NCBI GenBank assembly: GCA_012295275.1
Contig: CM022673.1
Location: 14,434,788 to 14,498,787, forward strand
DNA: 64,000 nucleotides
Direction of reading: 5' to 3'
Origin: Chrysomallon squamiferum
Lineage: Eukaryota > Mollusca > Gastropoda > Neomphalida > Peltospiridae
The position numbers and the translations under genes were made by a program. Of the stretch, positions 1 to 17,164 are shown one piece after another. The notes under the pieces are model-generated. The model saw only the letters and a program-made list of their open reading frames with translations, had not been told where the DNA came from and made no database searches. Each line of letters starts with the position of its first letter. The stretch's first letter is position 1.

Positions 1-1560
1 CATGTATAAGATAATTTTATGTAGCAACTATAGTAACAGTTGAATTTGTAATCAAGTTAATTAATTTAATTTCCTAATAATTTTAATTTTAATTTTAATA
101 TTATTTTTAAATTTTTTCCTTTTTTTTCTTCTGTAAACAAACAAATTGTCTTAAAACAGATATTTAAGTTGTTATATGTGATACTTTGAAAACAACTTCA
201 TCGGTAGTCTTTCAAGGATAGATATTTAGTGTTTAAATGCTTGCTTCTCATGAACTTCTTTATAAACAAAACTCAGTTTCTAGAAATCAGTAATTTGAAT
301 TGTTGAGAGCCAGATGTAATATTAGAATAAACTAATCCCTGTTAATTAGATTTTTTTTTTTTTATATTGTTCTCACAAAGATAATCATTCAACTGTCAGT
401 GCATGGTCTGATATTTAAGTAATGGTATTACACTAACATGATTGGTAACAAAGTAAATTTACACAGGGTTAAATCATTTCTGCTTTATAATGTGTCTTGT
501 GATATTTTTACTAACTTTTGTTGAATAAAAATAAAAGTAATCTTTAGAGGAAAATGTTTGAGTTAGGTAATTTTAAGATAGTATATAGAAAACAGAAAAT
601 AAATCAAAACAGCTAATGTACATTAATAATAATAATAATATTAAAATTATAAATTCATCTGACTTGTTCATTTAGAATTTTAGCTGCATAAAGTTAAACC
701 TGTATATAAAAGTTAATACATCACCTACCAACATTTTTTAAATTAATTAATTAATTTAGTTTGTAGTGTTTTGTTTCACAGAAATGTAAACATGAAATTG
801 TAACAATTACAAAACAGTTGGCTGTCTTCATTATTATTGATTCAGATTGTTGAAAGGTCTATGTAGGTCTTGTTGTTGTCAAAAAAAGTGACTGCTGCAG
901 TAAATTAGAGTCCGGACAGATTGTGTAACAACTACATTTACACAGAGAACTTCTTTCACAAAGCTGTTGTTAGTAGTTTAAAGCATTTATCACTGAGCAC
1001 GACCCACTGCTGCTGAACATAATCCACGTGTAATTTGATTAGTTTGTCTATGTTAAATATGCGTCAGGTACTCAAAGAAAAGGGATTAGGTACATCATAT
1101 ATAAAATAACAATTTTTTTTTTTTTTTTTTTTTACAAAGTCTTTAATCACCTTATATGAACACACACTGGTTAACAGATGATTGGGTTTCTAAAACTGGA
1201 TATAAAATATTTAATATTTATGTTCAGATAAACAGCTCAAGTAGTTTAGTCACAAGCTGTATGTTTGGCTGCATTACACTCATGGAAAACTATCTGATTT
1301 ATTAACTTTAATCGTGTTCTGAATTTTAACACAGGAATCAATATTAAAAAAATAAGATGAAAATAAATATTAGTGGTGTGGCTTTTCTGCTGATAAGCCG
1401 TGTTCTCAAAAAAGTTGCCACTGCCTGGTATAGATAAAAGAATCCCATCTCTAAACAGTAAAGAGATATAAATTTGAGCATGAAAGTAAGATTTCTTTCG
1501 GGGTGAATGTAAAAATCTTGCCTGCCTATGGAAGAAAGATGCTCTATATGACAAACAGAC
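1..1560. other. AT-rich non-coding DNA, probably intron 1 of the first ceramide synthase gene
   Basis: No coding exon is recognisable. The first exon that can be identified downstream (2409) starts in phase 2 and is homologous to exon 2 of the second ceramide synthase gene. The first coding exon and this gene's promoter should therefore lie before position 1, and this stretch is best read as intron. It contains poly-T runs and short AAT repeats only. Confidence 0.4.
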
Positions 1561-2075
1561 ATGTTAATCAGTTAAATGTCTGGGTTTGTTCAGTATGTCT
1601 GATATTCTGTAAGTATGTGAAGGGAATTGCTCTGTATGACAAACAGAAGAAATAATTAAATGTCTGGTTTTGTTCAGTATGATGTGGTGAAATTGTTAAA
1701 CAATTAAATGTCTGGTTTTGTTCAGTATGATGTGGTGAAATTGTTAAACAATTAAATGTCAGGTTTTGTTCAGTATGTCTGATATTCTGTAAGTATGTGA
1801 AGGGAATTGCTCTGTATGACAAACAGAAGAAATAATTAAATGTCTGGTTTTGTTCAGTATGATGTGGTGAAATTGTTAAACAGTTATATGTCAGGTTTTG
1901 TTCAGTATGTCTGATATTCTGTAAGTATGTGAACGGAATTACTCTGTATGACAAAAAATAAATAATTAAATGTCTGGGTTTGTTTAGTATGATGTGGTGA
2001 AAGTGTTTGGAAGAGAGATGCTCTGTATGACAAATATAGACGTTACTCAGTTAAATGTCCAGGTTTGCTCAGTAT
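1561..2075. repeat. Composite minisatellite in intron
   Basis: Two related unit types alternate. Both begin with TTAAATGTCTGGTTTTGTTC. One continues with a GATGTGGTGAAATTGTTAAAC segment, the other with a segment ending in GCTCTGTATGACAAACAG. About seven imperfect units are visible. On the - strand they make an artificial open reading frame of repetitive peptide, which looks like a by-product of the repeat rather than a gene. Confidence 0.75.
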
Positions 2076-2408
2076 GTCTGATGTTGTGAGTGTGTGGTCT
2101 TTGATTACTGATTGTGACAGTCAGCAGTACTTTCTTAATAAAGAGCTCACCTTTGTAACAAATGCTTTTTTACAATAAATTTTTATTAAAAATGAGTATA
2201 ATTCTTGTAGCCATGGCACTTAATGATGTTCACTATGAACAACTGTCAACATATTTTCTTCTATTAAAATTTTGCATTTGATCTGAAACACTAGCAGTCA
2301 GTTGTTAAACACTTGTATGATCTGACCACACATTTACATCACTGTTATTTATTATAAACTAAAGTATTTTACTAAAGTATAGTGTTCTAATAATTTTACT
2401 TGTTTCAG

Positions 2409-6997
<4,589 letters not shown>

Positions 6998-9745
6998 CTT
7001 TTTTTTCTAGTCATTATAATTATCACCTCATGAAATACAACTCATCCCAGTATACACTCTGTAATTTTTTTATACACCACTTATGATTTTAACACTTGAT
7101 GTATTGTGACCAATCAGAGAACATCTTGGTGTCATGTGATTTTTTTCAGACTAATCAGCAGAATTAACTTTTATGTCACAAATTTACTAAAACACTTTTC
7201 ATCATTAAAAAACGACTGAATTCTGCTAAAGATTAATTATTTACTGGTAGATGTGCACACAGGGTTGACTAAAACATTAAAATGTTTACTGTATATCTGA
7301 TCATAACTTTGGCATGATTTATTTTTATATTTACTTCAGGCCAGTGCTAAAACTGTGGAAATAAGATTGTGTTTAACTTTTAAAAATAATATTTTTCATC
7401 AAATGCAGAAGTATATAATATTTTAGCAGTGACCACATTTTGTAGTTAAAGAATAAGTTATGAGAACTGTTTACATGTAGTCTATTTGATGTTATATCCT
7501 GCAGTCTGGTTCTAACTAGGTATCATTTCCTATATTCCAATTGGCTCATTCAGCTTTTATATCCTGCAGTTTAATTGGCCAGTTTTGGTGTCATCTACTA
7601 TTTTCTGATTGGCTGGCTCAGTTTTTTATATCCTGCGATCTATTTGGATGATTCTGGTGTTGTGTACTATATTCTGTTTGGCTCATTCACCTTTTATATC
7701 CTGCAGTCATTTGGGTAATTCTGGTTTTGTATACTACTTCTGATTGGCTCATTGAGGTTATATCCTACATTTTGATTGGCTTATTCACTTGTTTTATCCT
7801 ACACAGTGATTGGCTTATGCAGTTATAATCAGAAAACAAAATATAACAAATAATTTGAGCAAAGACTGTTTCTGCTAATTGGTATATCACTATGCACACG
7901 TTTTGACTGTTGATGCTTGGGAAGATTGTTTGAAACTGGTTAATGAAACAAAAACTGAGTTAGTGGATGTTCAGCAGGAATTAGTTAAATTAAGTTAAGA
8001 ACAGATCGTTTTACCTTACTTGTTATAGAAGAGGCTAAATTGAATTTAAGTTTGAAATAACTTCAAAAGAATTTTAAATTAAACAGATTGTTTGTTAACA
8101 CTGTTCAGATTAACTGGCAACTTGAGAAGATGTGGAATTATAATTTTATCAGGACCAAACATTTTGTGTGTGATATACACTCAGTGAGTTTAGGTCTAAA
8201 TGGTGTGGTAAAATAGGTACAGTATGTAATTGAAACATGTATTCAGTAAGTAAGTTTTATGAAAGACAATCCAAGTTAAAATTAAAATTGATTTACTAAA
8301 GGCATTTTCATTATCTGTTTTAGAAGTTTAAAACCATTATAGGAAGTAGATTAGAAAGAAAAAAAAAATGTTTAAAAATGATTCCTTTGTTTTCTTCTTT
8401 TTTTCTTTCTTTCTTTCTTTCTTTTTTTTGTAGAAAAACTACGATTTTGTTACATTAGGCCATTTGTTTATATTCTAGTCCAGATATCTTCTGATTTTTT
8501 AAAACATATTGTAAGAGATAGGGCAGTATAAATCTAATACTTTACTTTACTTTACTTTTTTTTTGTTTTGCTTCTTTTAATGTGTGTATTACAAACTTGG
8601 TTTTATGAAGCATCATACCGTAAGTGACCTTAAATATGAAGAAGTTTATTTTTTAGAAATAAGAAAGTAAAAATAAATTTAAAACTAGGAACTGTTAGGA
8701 CTTTGCTTCATTGTGTGGATATGCATAATTTAAGAGAGGGATGAAAGCAACAACATTCATGTTTTAGTAAATTATTATTATTTTTTTTTTTTTTTTAGCA
8801 ATAAATTATTATTTTTTTTAAATACCAAAAATAAAATTAACTTTACCTGAAGTATTTTTCATGCTGAATTTGTGACTAGAGCACATTAAGCTGAATGGCA
8901 TTTTTTGTGTTTGATATATACAAGGATTATTTCTTTCTTAACAAAATATTATTAAAACGTGTCATATTGTTATAATATTTATTAGTGTATACCTGATATT
9001 TTTATATTTAATTTTAATACTAGTCAATAAATTTCATGTAATTCCTTTACTGCATATTTTAAAATTTGTATGTGTTCAGTTTTTGTTGTCTTTCTTTTTG
9101 AATTTTTGTTATGAAGTAACAGTAATCTTGTTTTATTGAAAAAATAATTTGAATGTCATAGTAATTTTTTATCTGATCCAAATGAAGACTATCTCATACA
9201 TAAAAACTGTTTGGAAAAATGTTTTCAGATATTTCAGAATACTGAAATTCTAACAAAATAAAAATAAATAATATTTTTTGAAAAGTTATACAAAATACAT
9301 AAATGATAATTACTTGAACATGATTTAATAAAACAGTTTAACAAAACCAATTACAAACAGGAATTAGTCTGTCACCATTATGATCACAAAACAGTTGATA
9401 TTACTGACATTAAATAGTTTTTAATTAATTCCACATTATACAGATGTGCCGTTAATATATTATTTGTGCAATACTGTGTTTTTTCTCTACAAAAATCAGA
9501 ATCTCTACTTAATATCTCATAATCGCAGAGAACTTAAAACACATTTTTGTTTTTATGGATTTGAATGTTTATGTCTGTAATGATAAAGGAAAAATGCAAC
9601 TCAGGATCTTAAATTTTTAAATAGCATGTCATTACCATAATTCATTTATAATTTTTATTTCTGTAGATGTTGATTTTAATTTTTCATTATTGTGTTATTG
9701 TTTGTTACAGTATGTAATGAATATGTCTATCTATCTGTCTATCTT

Positions 9746-9786
<41 letters not shown>

Positions 9787-11855
9787 TGAAATAATTACTG
9801 ATACTTTTAAATATTAAGAAAAATGAAACTCGTACACTAAAATCTGCAGTAACAACTATAGATCTGTTATGTCTACAGTCAGAAACAGTGTTTCTGTATT
9901 TCTCAATACAACAAAAATCTTCAGCACTATTTGTAGATCATATCACAAGGGTATCCTACTTCCTGATAGGCTTGTTTTCATTTGTCCAGCTAATGGTAAA
10001 GTTTGTTATGTTTAATTGCCAGAATGTCGGCCAATCAGTAGTGTAGACTGTTACTGGTTCAGTAAGTAGTTTAAATCAAATTTTGTTATGATCAGTTTTA
10101 TGATCTCTAGGATTCCTGAAGTTAGCTTTAACTTGTTAAGATTTCTGAGACAGTTTTGGATGCAAGTGCCATAATCTCACAGTCAGTTTGTTTCAGATAA
10201 GGCTTATTTATTAATAATTAGAAAACATTTTTGGGGTTTCAATCTTAAATCCAAAACATTCTTAAGTCATACTTTGAAATGAAGCATTCTGTTTCTTTAT
10301 CAACCAAGCATATTACATTATACAGTGTTAGCATCACATGTCACATGATTCCATTGTGTACAGTGATAAATTAAAAAACTACATTAAAACACCAGTCTGT
10401 TATCACTGTATCATTTATAAAACTGAGATATCATTTTATTCATAAGATGTATATTAACGAACCATACGCCATTGTTGAGTACAGTCTGCACAAAATGATA
10501 CATAAAAATTAATACACCACAACATTTTGTTTATTAATATATTGCAATTATCAAAACTTGTTATTTAGTTTAGATTTCAATCAGATTTTAATTATTAAAA
10601 TTAAAGAACCACATCTGATAAAAATCTGTTAAGTTTGCAATCACTGTCAGGATTTTACAAACTGCTTCATTCAGATTTGCATATTTATTATATTGTTAAA
10701 CTATTTCATATTAATGATCTAAAGTATTTACAAACTAAAACTTGAATATTAGCTACATTTTTTTCTGCATATGATTTCAGTTTACTTTCATATTGTTGGA
10801 GTTTTCAGATTTTTCTTATTTTCTGAAATGAAAATAATACTGAGCCCATGTAATCATGTTAAGTAGATGAGAGTTGTTACTTATAAATTATTTACATTAA
10901 TTTCAGGTTATACTTACTGTATTGTATTTTATATACTTTTTTCATTACTATTTTAATATTGTATGTCTTCTCTTTGCTTGTTCTCTTTTTACTTTTTTTT
11001 TTTTTAAGATGTGTATTCCTAGTTATTGTTCAGTTCACTGTTTTTCTGTGTACATAAATGTTAAATTAAATACTTGTGCTTTCTGAGAACAGCAAAAGTG
11101 GCAGGTTTGTAACAGTAGCTCTTGTTTTTGCTTTGTTTATGATGTCCATGCAATTACATTTTATACCTAAACTGTCTGTCTGTCTGTCTGTCTGTCCATC
11201 ATTTTAGTCATGATGATCATTTGCAATATGATTTGTTTAATTTTAAATGTGTTGTTTTTTGTAAATTTGCTTTGCTTTTGAAAGGGTTTTCTTTTTCAAG
11301 TATTTAATATTTAAAAAGGTTTAATTTCATCATAACATTACAAAGTTATTTTTAACTTAAATATTCGAGCACAAGGAAATCTTCAGGTATTAGTACTTGG
11401 GCATATGCTGGCACTATATTTATTGTGTTTGTTAATTTGTGCAATGCAGTTATAACTTTTTTGCTTCTGTTGCATTTTCTACTTAATGTTTTTTGATTGT
11501 TGTTCTTTTTTATTAAGAAAAGAAATGAAATATATGTACATAGTAAAATATATGTATATGAAAATTTAAATGCTTTGTGAGGTTTTTTATATTTTGTTCA
11601 GTGAATTAATATTCACATTTGAAATTTATAAACAGAAAATCTTAGAGTGAATACAAAAATAAGAAAAAATATTAATTAATTTCTTGTCATTAAAATTATT
11701 GTTTTTAGTTTACTTAATTTATACATGTATTTCTAAAAAAGTGTTGATTGAATTGCTGTCAGTATGCTAATAGGATTTTTGATAAACTATTCTACCAAAA
11801 AATAATAATTAAAAATAATAATAATAAAAAAAGAATTAGTAACTAAAACATTAAT

Positions 11856-11892
<37 letters not shown>

Positions 11893-12506
11893 ATGATGAA
11901 AATTAATTTTGAAATATTAGAATTAAATCCACTGAACGTTTTTTTTTGTTATTTACGTTTTAGGATAAAAGTTATTACTTTTGGGGGTATTTATTTGTTA
12001 GTTTATGTATTTAAAATTATTTTCTAAAGGAGACTGATATGGTTTTATATGCTTGCACACTATACTCTGTTTTATTTGGTTATACACTGAGATTTTGAGA
12101 TTTTCTTATTATTATTATTTACCTACATGATTGTGTTTATTTGGTTACAATGGCAATGCCAGCTAGAAACATCTGACAGCTGAGTCAACTGTAACTCTGT
12201 TACTATGAAACAGTCATTTATCTCTAGCTGGTAGAAACAATTGTCTTTTAAAGACTCTGTACAGTTTAAAGGCACCAAGTCCTGATTTGTTAAACCTATT
12301 CCAGTCATTTCAGAATAATCAACACAGCTGGAAAATCACTTTTTATAAGTATCTTATTTTTCATTATTTATAATTCTGTCTTATTTAGGTTACCATTTCT
12401 TTTTTTTTTTTTTTTTTTTTTTATACCACTGCTTACACTGAGCTATGTATGATTTCATTCTCACCTTGGTGCATGTGCTTTATATGACAATCATTTCTCT
12501 TCTCAG
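6998..12506. other. 3' UTR and AT-rich intergenic DNA
   Basis: No protein-coding exon is recognised apart from the candidate that begins at 12507. The stretch starts with the 3' UTR of the first ceramide synthase. Several AATAAA hexamers occur, for example near 9025, followed by GT/T-rich DNA, but the real polyadenylation site cannot be chosen from sequence alone. GTCT runs occur at about 9750-9785 and 11170-11195, and a poly-A run at about 11858-11890. Confidence 0.5.
7490..7835. repeat. Degenerate tandem repeat of about 60 bp
   Basis: The phrases TTTTATATCCTGCAGT and GATTGGCTCATTCA recur about six times with variable spacers. The units are too diverged to define a strict period. Confidence 0.65.
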
Positions 12507-12665
12507 CTGGAAGAAGGAACAGAATCCTGGGTGGGAACTTGTTTAAAACACACAGCTTTTTCTGATGAGACAGACCCACAGCTAAAACATATTTACTGTT
12601 ATTCTACAAGACCTTGTTCAGTATTAGTATATTATAAGGAAGATATTTTCTTATTTCAGTTGTAA
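12507..12665 (+). other. Candidate alternative last exon of the first ceramide synthase gene
   Basis: A strong acceptor (TTTCTCTTCTCAG) is followed by 52 open codons and TAA. The reading phase (0) is the one needed to follow exon 5988-6147 in place of the regular last exon at 6857. The predicted tail starts LEEGTESWVGTCLKH and ends DIFLFQL, a composition quite unlike the acidic regular tail. Local base composition is less AT-biased than its surroundings. No homology is recognised and chance remains possible. Confidence 0.22.
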
Positions 12666-13409
12666 TTTCAGTGAAGTGGTGCCTTTAAAATACGTCTTCC
12701 TTACTCTGTTCTTACTGATCCAGCACCTCAGAGTTTAGTTTTTTTGAATTTATTTTTATTTCTTTGTTCAGTCACGTACAGATATCCAGTGTGAGAATGT
12801 AGCTGATACAATTGATGGTCGTTCAATATGAGACTGGAATCTTGTAATAATCTTCTTTAAAAGTGTTTTAAAACTTTTATCTTGTTTCCCTTTCCCCTCT
12901 TTCTGTGACACACACACAGTCTCTCTCTCTTAGACTCACACACAAACTTTTTCTTTCTTTTACACTCATGCGCTTACTGTCTTTTAATTTATTTATTTTT
13001 TTTTGTTATTTTTTTTAATTTGTGTGGGTATATTTCTATGTAAAATAAAAAAATATATTTTTCTAATTGTACATTGCAGTTGGTTTTGTAAATGTTTGGC
13101 TTGCTGTTTTGTACATACACTTGTATATAAACACAACAAAATTGTTGCTGTATTGGTTGTATTTAAACAGGGTTTTTTACTTTTCACCATTTGCTCATAG
13201 ATTTTCTGATGCACCACTAGATTTTACATGATTCACTTTGATATCTCTGTCTCTACCTACCTCTGTGACACCACATTTCAACTGTTACAGACAAGCTTTT
13301 AGTAACCTTCTCTTTTACTGGTTTATCAAGCAGAAGCCACTTGTTTCTATATATTGTCATTGTTCAGTTTCATATAACTAATAAACTGTTGATTTATGAC
13401 CTAGTATCT

Positions 13410-13449
<40 letters not shown>

Positions 13450-16199
13450 CATTATAAAAATGTAATTTTTATGTTGACATCTTAATCCTGATTTAAAAAA
13501 AAAAAATGTCGGAAATGCATAATTTTCACTTTTAAATAAAATCAGATTATTATTAATGAATTGCTCTATTTCATTAAACTGTTTTCAAAACAGGTATTTT
13601 GACATGGGTAAGGGAGATAAATCATTGTTTGTTTACTGTGGAGATTATGAACATAAATACTTAAACAGAAAACTATTTAGATTCAACTTTGTACCAGATA
13701 ACTTTTCATAGCCTGTTGAAAAGTAGATAATTCTCTTAGCCAAACAAATACTAGACAACTCTTCTTAGTCTATTGAATATTAGATAACTCTTCTTAGCCT
13801 ATTAAATTAGATAACTTCTAAGCTTGTTAAATACATGGTAACTTATTAGCCTACTAGATAACTACCTAAATGCTACCTGGACAAATATTCCCAGTCATTT
13901 GAATACAACATTTTCTCATTTATTTAAATGCTAGATATTCTGTCATTTAAATGTTGTTTAATACTATGTATGTTTTCAAACTTAAATAGTATATACATGT
14001 TCTCATTTGTTTAAATACTAGATATTTACCCTCTCATTTAATTACTAGCTATCTTTCCTGTTATTTGAATACAAGATATCTCTATAGTTACTTAAGTAGA
14101 AGATGTTTTCAGTTATTTGAATAAAAAAATTTTGTTTTTTTCATTTAAGTTCTGTCTTTTACAAGTCAGACCTGTAATGTTAACATATTCTGATTTCAAG
14201 CATTTAAAAAAAAACCTCTTTTTCAAAAAGTAGATAATGATTTCAGTTCTCAATTTCAAAATGATGCAATTTTGCATTCTTTTTTTTTTTTATTCTGTTA
14301 TTTTTCCATTAAAAAATAGGAATATGTTTTGTTAGCTTGATTCTTCAGTTTTCTACAATGTACAATTTACATGAATTAATAATAAAAATATAAATACTGT
14401 TTATTGTTGTGTTTAATTTGTTTGACTTTAAATTCTCAAACAGATTTTTTTCTTCATTTTCATTTTAAAATCAAACACACACACCAATCCCTACAGCTTG
14501 ACCAGTTGAAATCATGATGTACTTTTGGCATCGCCCACAATCATTGGAACCAGCCTATGTAACAGCATATCACTGAAAAATCACCTGATGATTTTGCACA
14601 TAAAGGCAGATTGTACAGTTTGGATATGATACCTGTAGGCAATGCATTTTATTGTGATGGCAACAAGTGTATAATTTTGGCAAATTAATCCCTCCCCCCA
14701 AAAACCGGTATAGCTGAGATCAGAAGCACATTAAAAATAAAGATAAAAATAAATAAATTATTAAATAAATAAAAATAAAAACAAAAACAAATAAATAATG
14801 GATCATGGAAGTAAGAGCCTCCCAGCGTTGTGGTTCGAATGCATTTGTAAATTTTCAAAAGTTATAAAAATAATTAAACACCCCTTAATGTTTTGCTCAA
14901 ACTTTTCATTTCTTTTTTATATAAAACAGCCGTCATTTTATCAGAATTAAATATAATGTGAAAAAGCGTTTTCCAATATCAACATTTCAAAATTTCTTGA
15001 AGCTCATTATCAAATTCTGGTGGCCCTGGATACACAAACACACGCAGTAAATAGTAAATTTTTCATTGTTGTGGACAATTGTAACAAAATTCACGAAAGA
15101 CTGAGTCGGTTAGAAGCTTAATACTTTTTTTTTGTTTTAATTTTTTTTTTTTAAGTTTTAGCAAAATTGGTGTCAGTTTCCGAACCGTGTCGCAGTTCTG
15201 AAGACCGTGTGTTTCCTAGTTCTGTAATTATGTCAGTCACAGATACATTTTTTACTATATCATATATAATGCTTTGCCAGAAGAATAAACCCAGTTTTGT
15301 TTAATGAAACATATTAATAAATATATTTGTCCTGTGACGTTCAGCGAAGTAAACTGACAGCTAAGATGCCATTAAAACGTTAAGCTAAATAATAATAATA
15401 ATAATAATAATGTGTGTGTGTGTGCGTCTGTGATAAAATACTTGTAGACGCATGAGTGACTCCACATGAGTTCAACTTAGGCAAATTTTGACATCCCCAA
15501 AATAAAAAAAACATAAACAAAAATAATAAATAAATAATTAAATAAAAGGAAATGCATGTAGATGCATGAAATTTATTCCACATGTTCGGCATCTGATGCA
15601 ATATGTCACGTGGCTACACAACTGCCAACTTGGAAAACTGAATTGGTCCATTGAGAGATTCACTTGGCAACTTAGCACACTGTACTAAATCGGATGGGTA
15701 ATTGCACATTATGACGCAATAGATAGGGGTTTTTTTTGTTTGTTTTTTGTTGTTTTTTTGATAATGATTTCACTAAAAAATTAAAAATAATTAATAAATA
15801 ATAAATAAATAATAAATAATAATAAATAAAAGTCCGATATTTAACACCTTTCAGAAATAAACAAAAATTCACCCAACAGTATTCGTTCAGTCATTCAAAA
15901 AAAAAAAAAAAAAAGAACTCGGTTAGTCTGTATTTTTCGTTTACAATGACACAGCAATAAATTTACGATAACGAGACAACAGTTCTGTGACATTCACAGC
16001 TCCTTTTTTTATATATGTTATACATGCATATTATTATATTTTATTTTTTATTATTTATTTTTTTGCATTTTATATACATATATATATATATACATTCATA
16101 CATACATATATTTATATATCTGTTCATCATCAATATTAGCAACAAGCGTTATTAATTTTGAAATCTGATTATTGATCTGCTATTTTTACGACAGAAGTA
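12666..16199. other. Intergenic DNA between the two ceramide synthase genes
   Basis: No exon is recognised. It contains an ATT microsatellite (13413-13450), a degenerate tandem repeat (13690-14115) and AT-rich low-complexity DNA. A segment of somewhat higher GC (about 14490-14720) ends near a GTGGTTCGAATGC string at 14829 that resembles a Pol III B box. That could be a decayed SINE, but no A box was found at the right spacing. Confidence 0.45.
13690..14115. repeat. Degenerate tandem repeat
   Basis: Variants of TAGATAACTCTTCTTAGCCT and of a TCATTTGTTTAAATACTAGAT phrase recur at irregular 25-45 bp intervals. It looks like an old minisatellite. Confidence 0.55.
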
Positions 16200-16370
16200 A
16201 CATTACTACCAAGACAAGTCACGACGTCCAATCCAATGATACATAACAGGTACTCAAAATGCGCCACACATCCTAACCAATCACGTCGTTCAAAGTTCAC
16301 GATCAAAACACCCGATAATGTCAATGTAAACTTTTACATGAGGAATATTTTACATTAACACCGTCGAAAC
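16200..16370 (+). promoter_or_regulatory. Putative promoter of the second ceramide synthase gene
   Basis: Three CCAAT boxes lie at 16228-16232, 16233-16237 and 16277-16281, 90-145 bp before the start codon, in DNA richer in GC and CpG than the surroundings. No TATA box is evident. The start codon context (AAACATGG) has A at -3 and G at +4, which is favourable. Confidence 0.5.
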
Positions 16371-17117
16371 ATGGCGACTTACTTCAGAGCAGCTAACGAT
16401 ATATTTTGGAGTCCGAGTTTTTGGCTGCCTGAAGGATTCCAATGGAAAGATTTAGAGCCGCAGGATAGTGACATCTACTATCCTCGAATTCAGGACATAA
16501 ACTGGTGTGTCCTTGTAGGCGTTCTTTTTCTCGTTGTGCGCTATGTTTACGAAAGGTAACGTCTATTTAAAGTATTTTGTTTTGATCAGTAAATACCAGT
16601 GAATACAGAATAGTAATGTTATTGCTGCAGCTCGAGTCACATGCCTCATTTTATGCCTGTGGTCTAGTAATATTGTGTTTTGGGGGATTTAAAAAAAAAT
16701 TAATAAAGGTTTCAGTGATACTGAAAATGATAAAAAATATTTAACTTGGTCACAGAAGTCACACAAATATAGCAACAGGTGATTGTCATATCTAACTTAA
16801 CATAAACAAATTGTATGATATATTTAAAAAAATTTTTTTAATGATTTATGGACTAACTGACAATTGATTTTATAAATATTAATTTTGTGATATGCAGTAT
16901 ATATATGTTTATCTTGTGTTGAGATAGTCATAAAAAGCTTAACAGATGGACATGTATGTATGTTTTTATGTAATAGTAATTATTCAATAATAATAATAAT
17001 AATGTGTGTGTGTGTTTATCTATCTATAGATGTATATTTACATACATACATACATGTCCATCTGCAAAGCCTTTTATAACTTTATCTCAACAAAAGGCCC
17101 ATAAAAAAACCATAAAA

Positions 17118-17164
<47 letters not shown>

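Noticed and set aside
1568-1954. 128-codon - strand frame rich in HTEQNLTFN-like repeats
   Set aside because: It is the translation of an intronic minisatellite; no start context, splice signal or family resemblance supports a gene.
14820-14845. Pol III B-box-like string GGTTCGAATGC as a tRNA gene or SINE
   Set aside because: No A box or cloverleaf could be fitted upstream; it may be chance or a very old SINE remnant.
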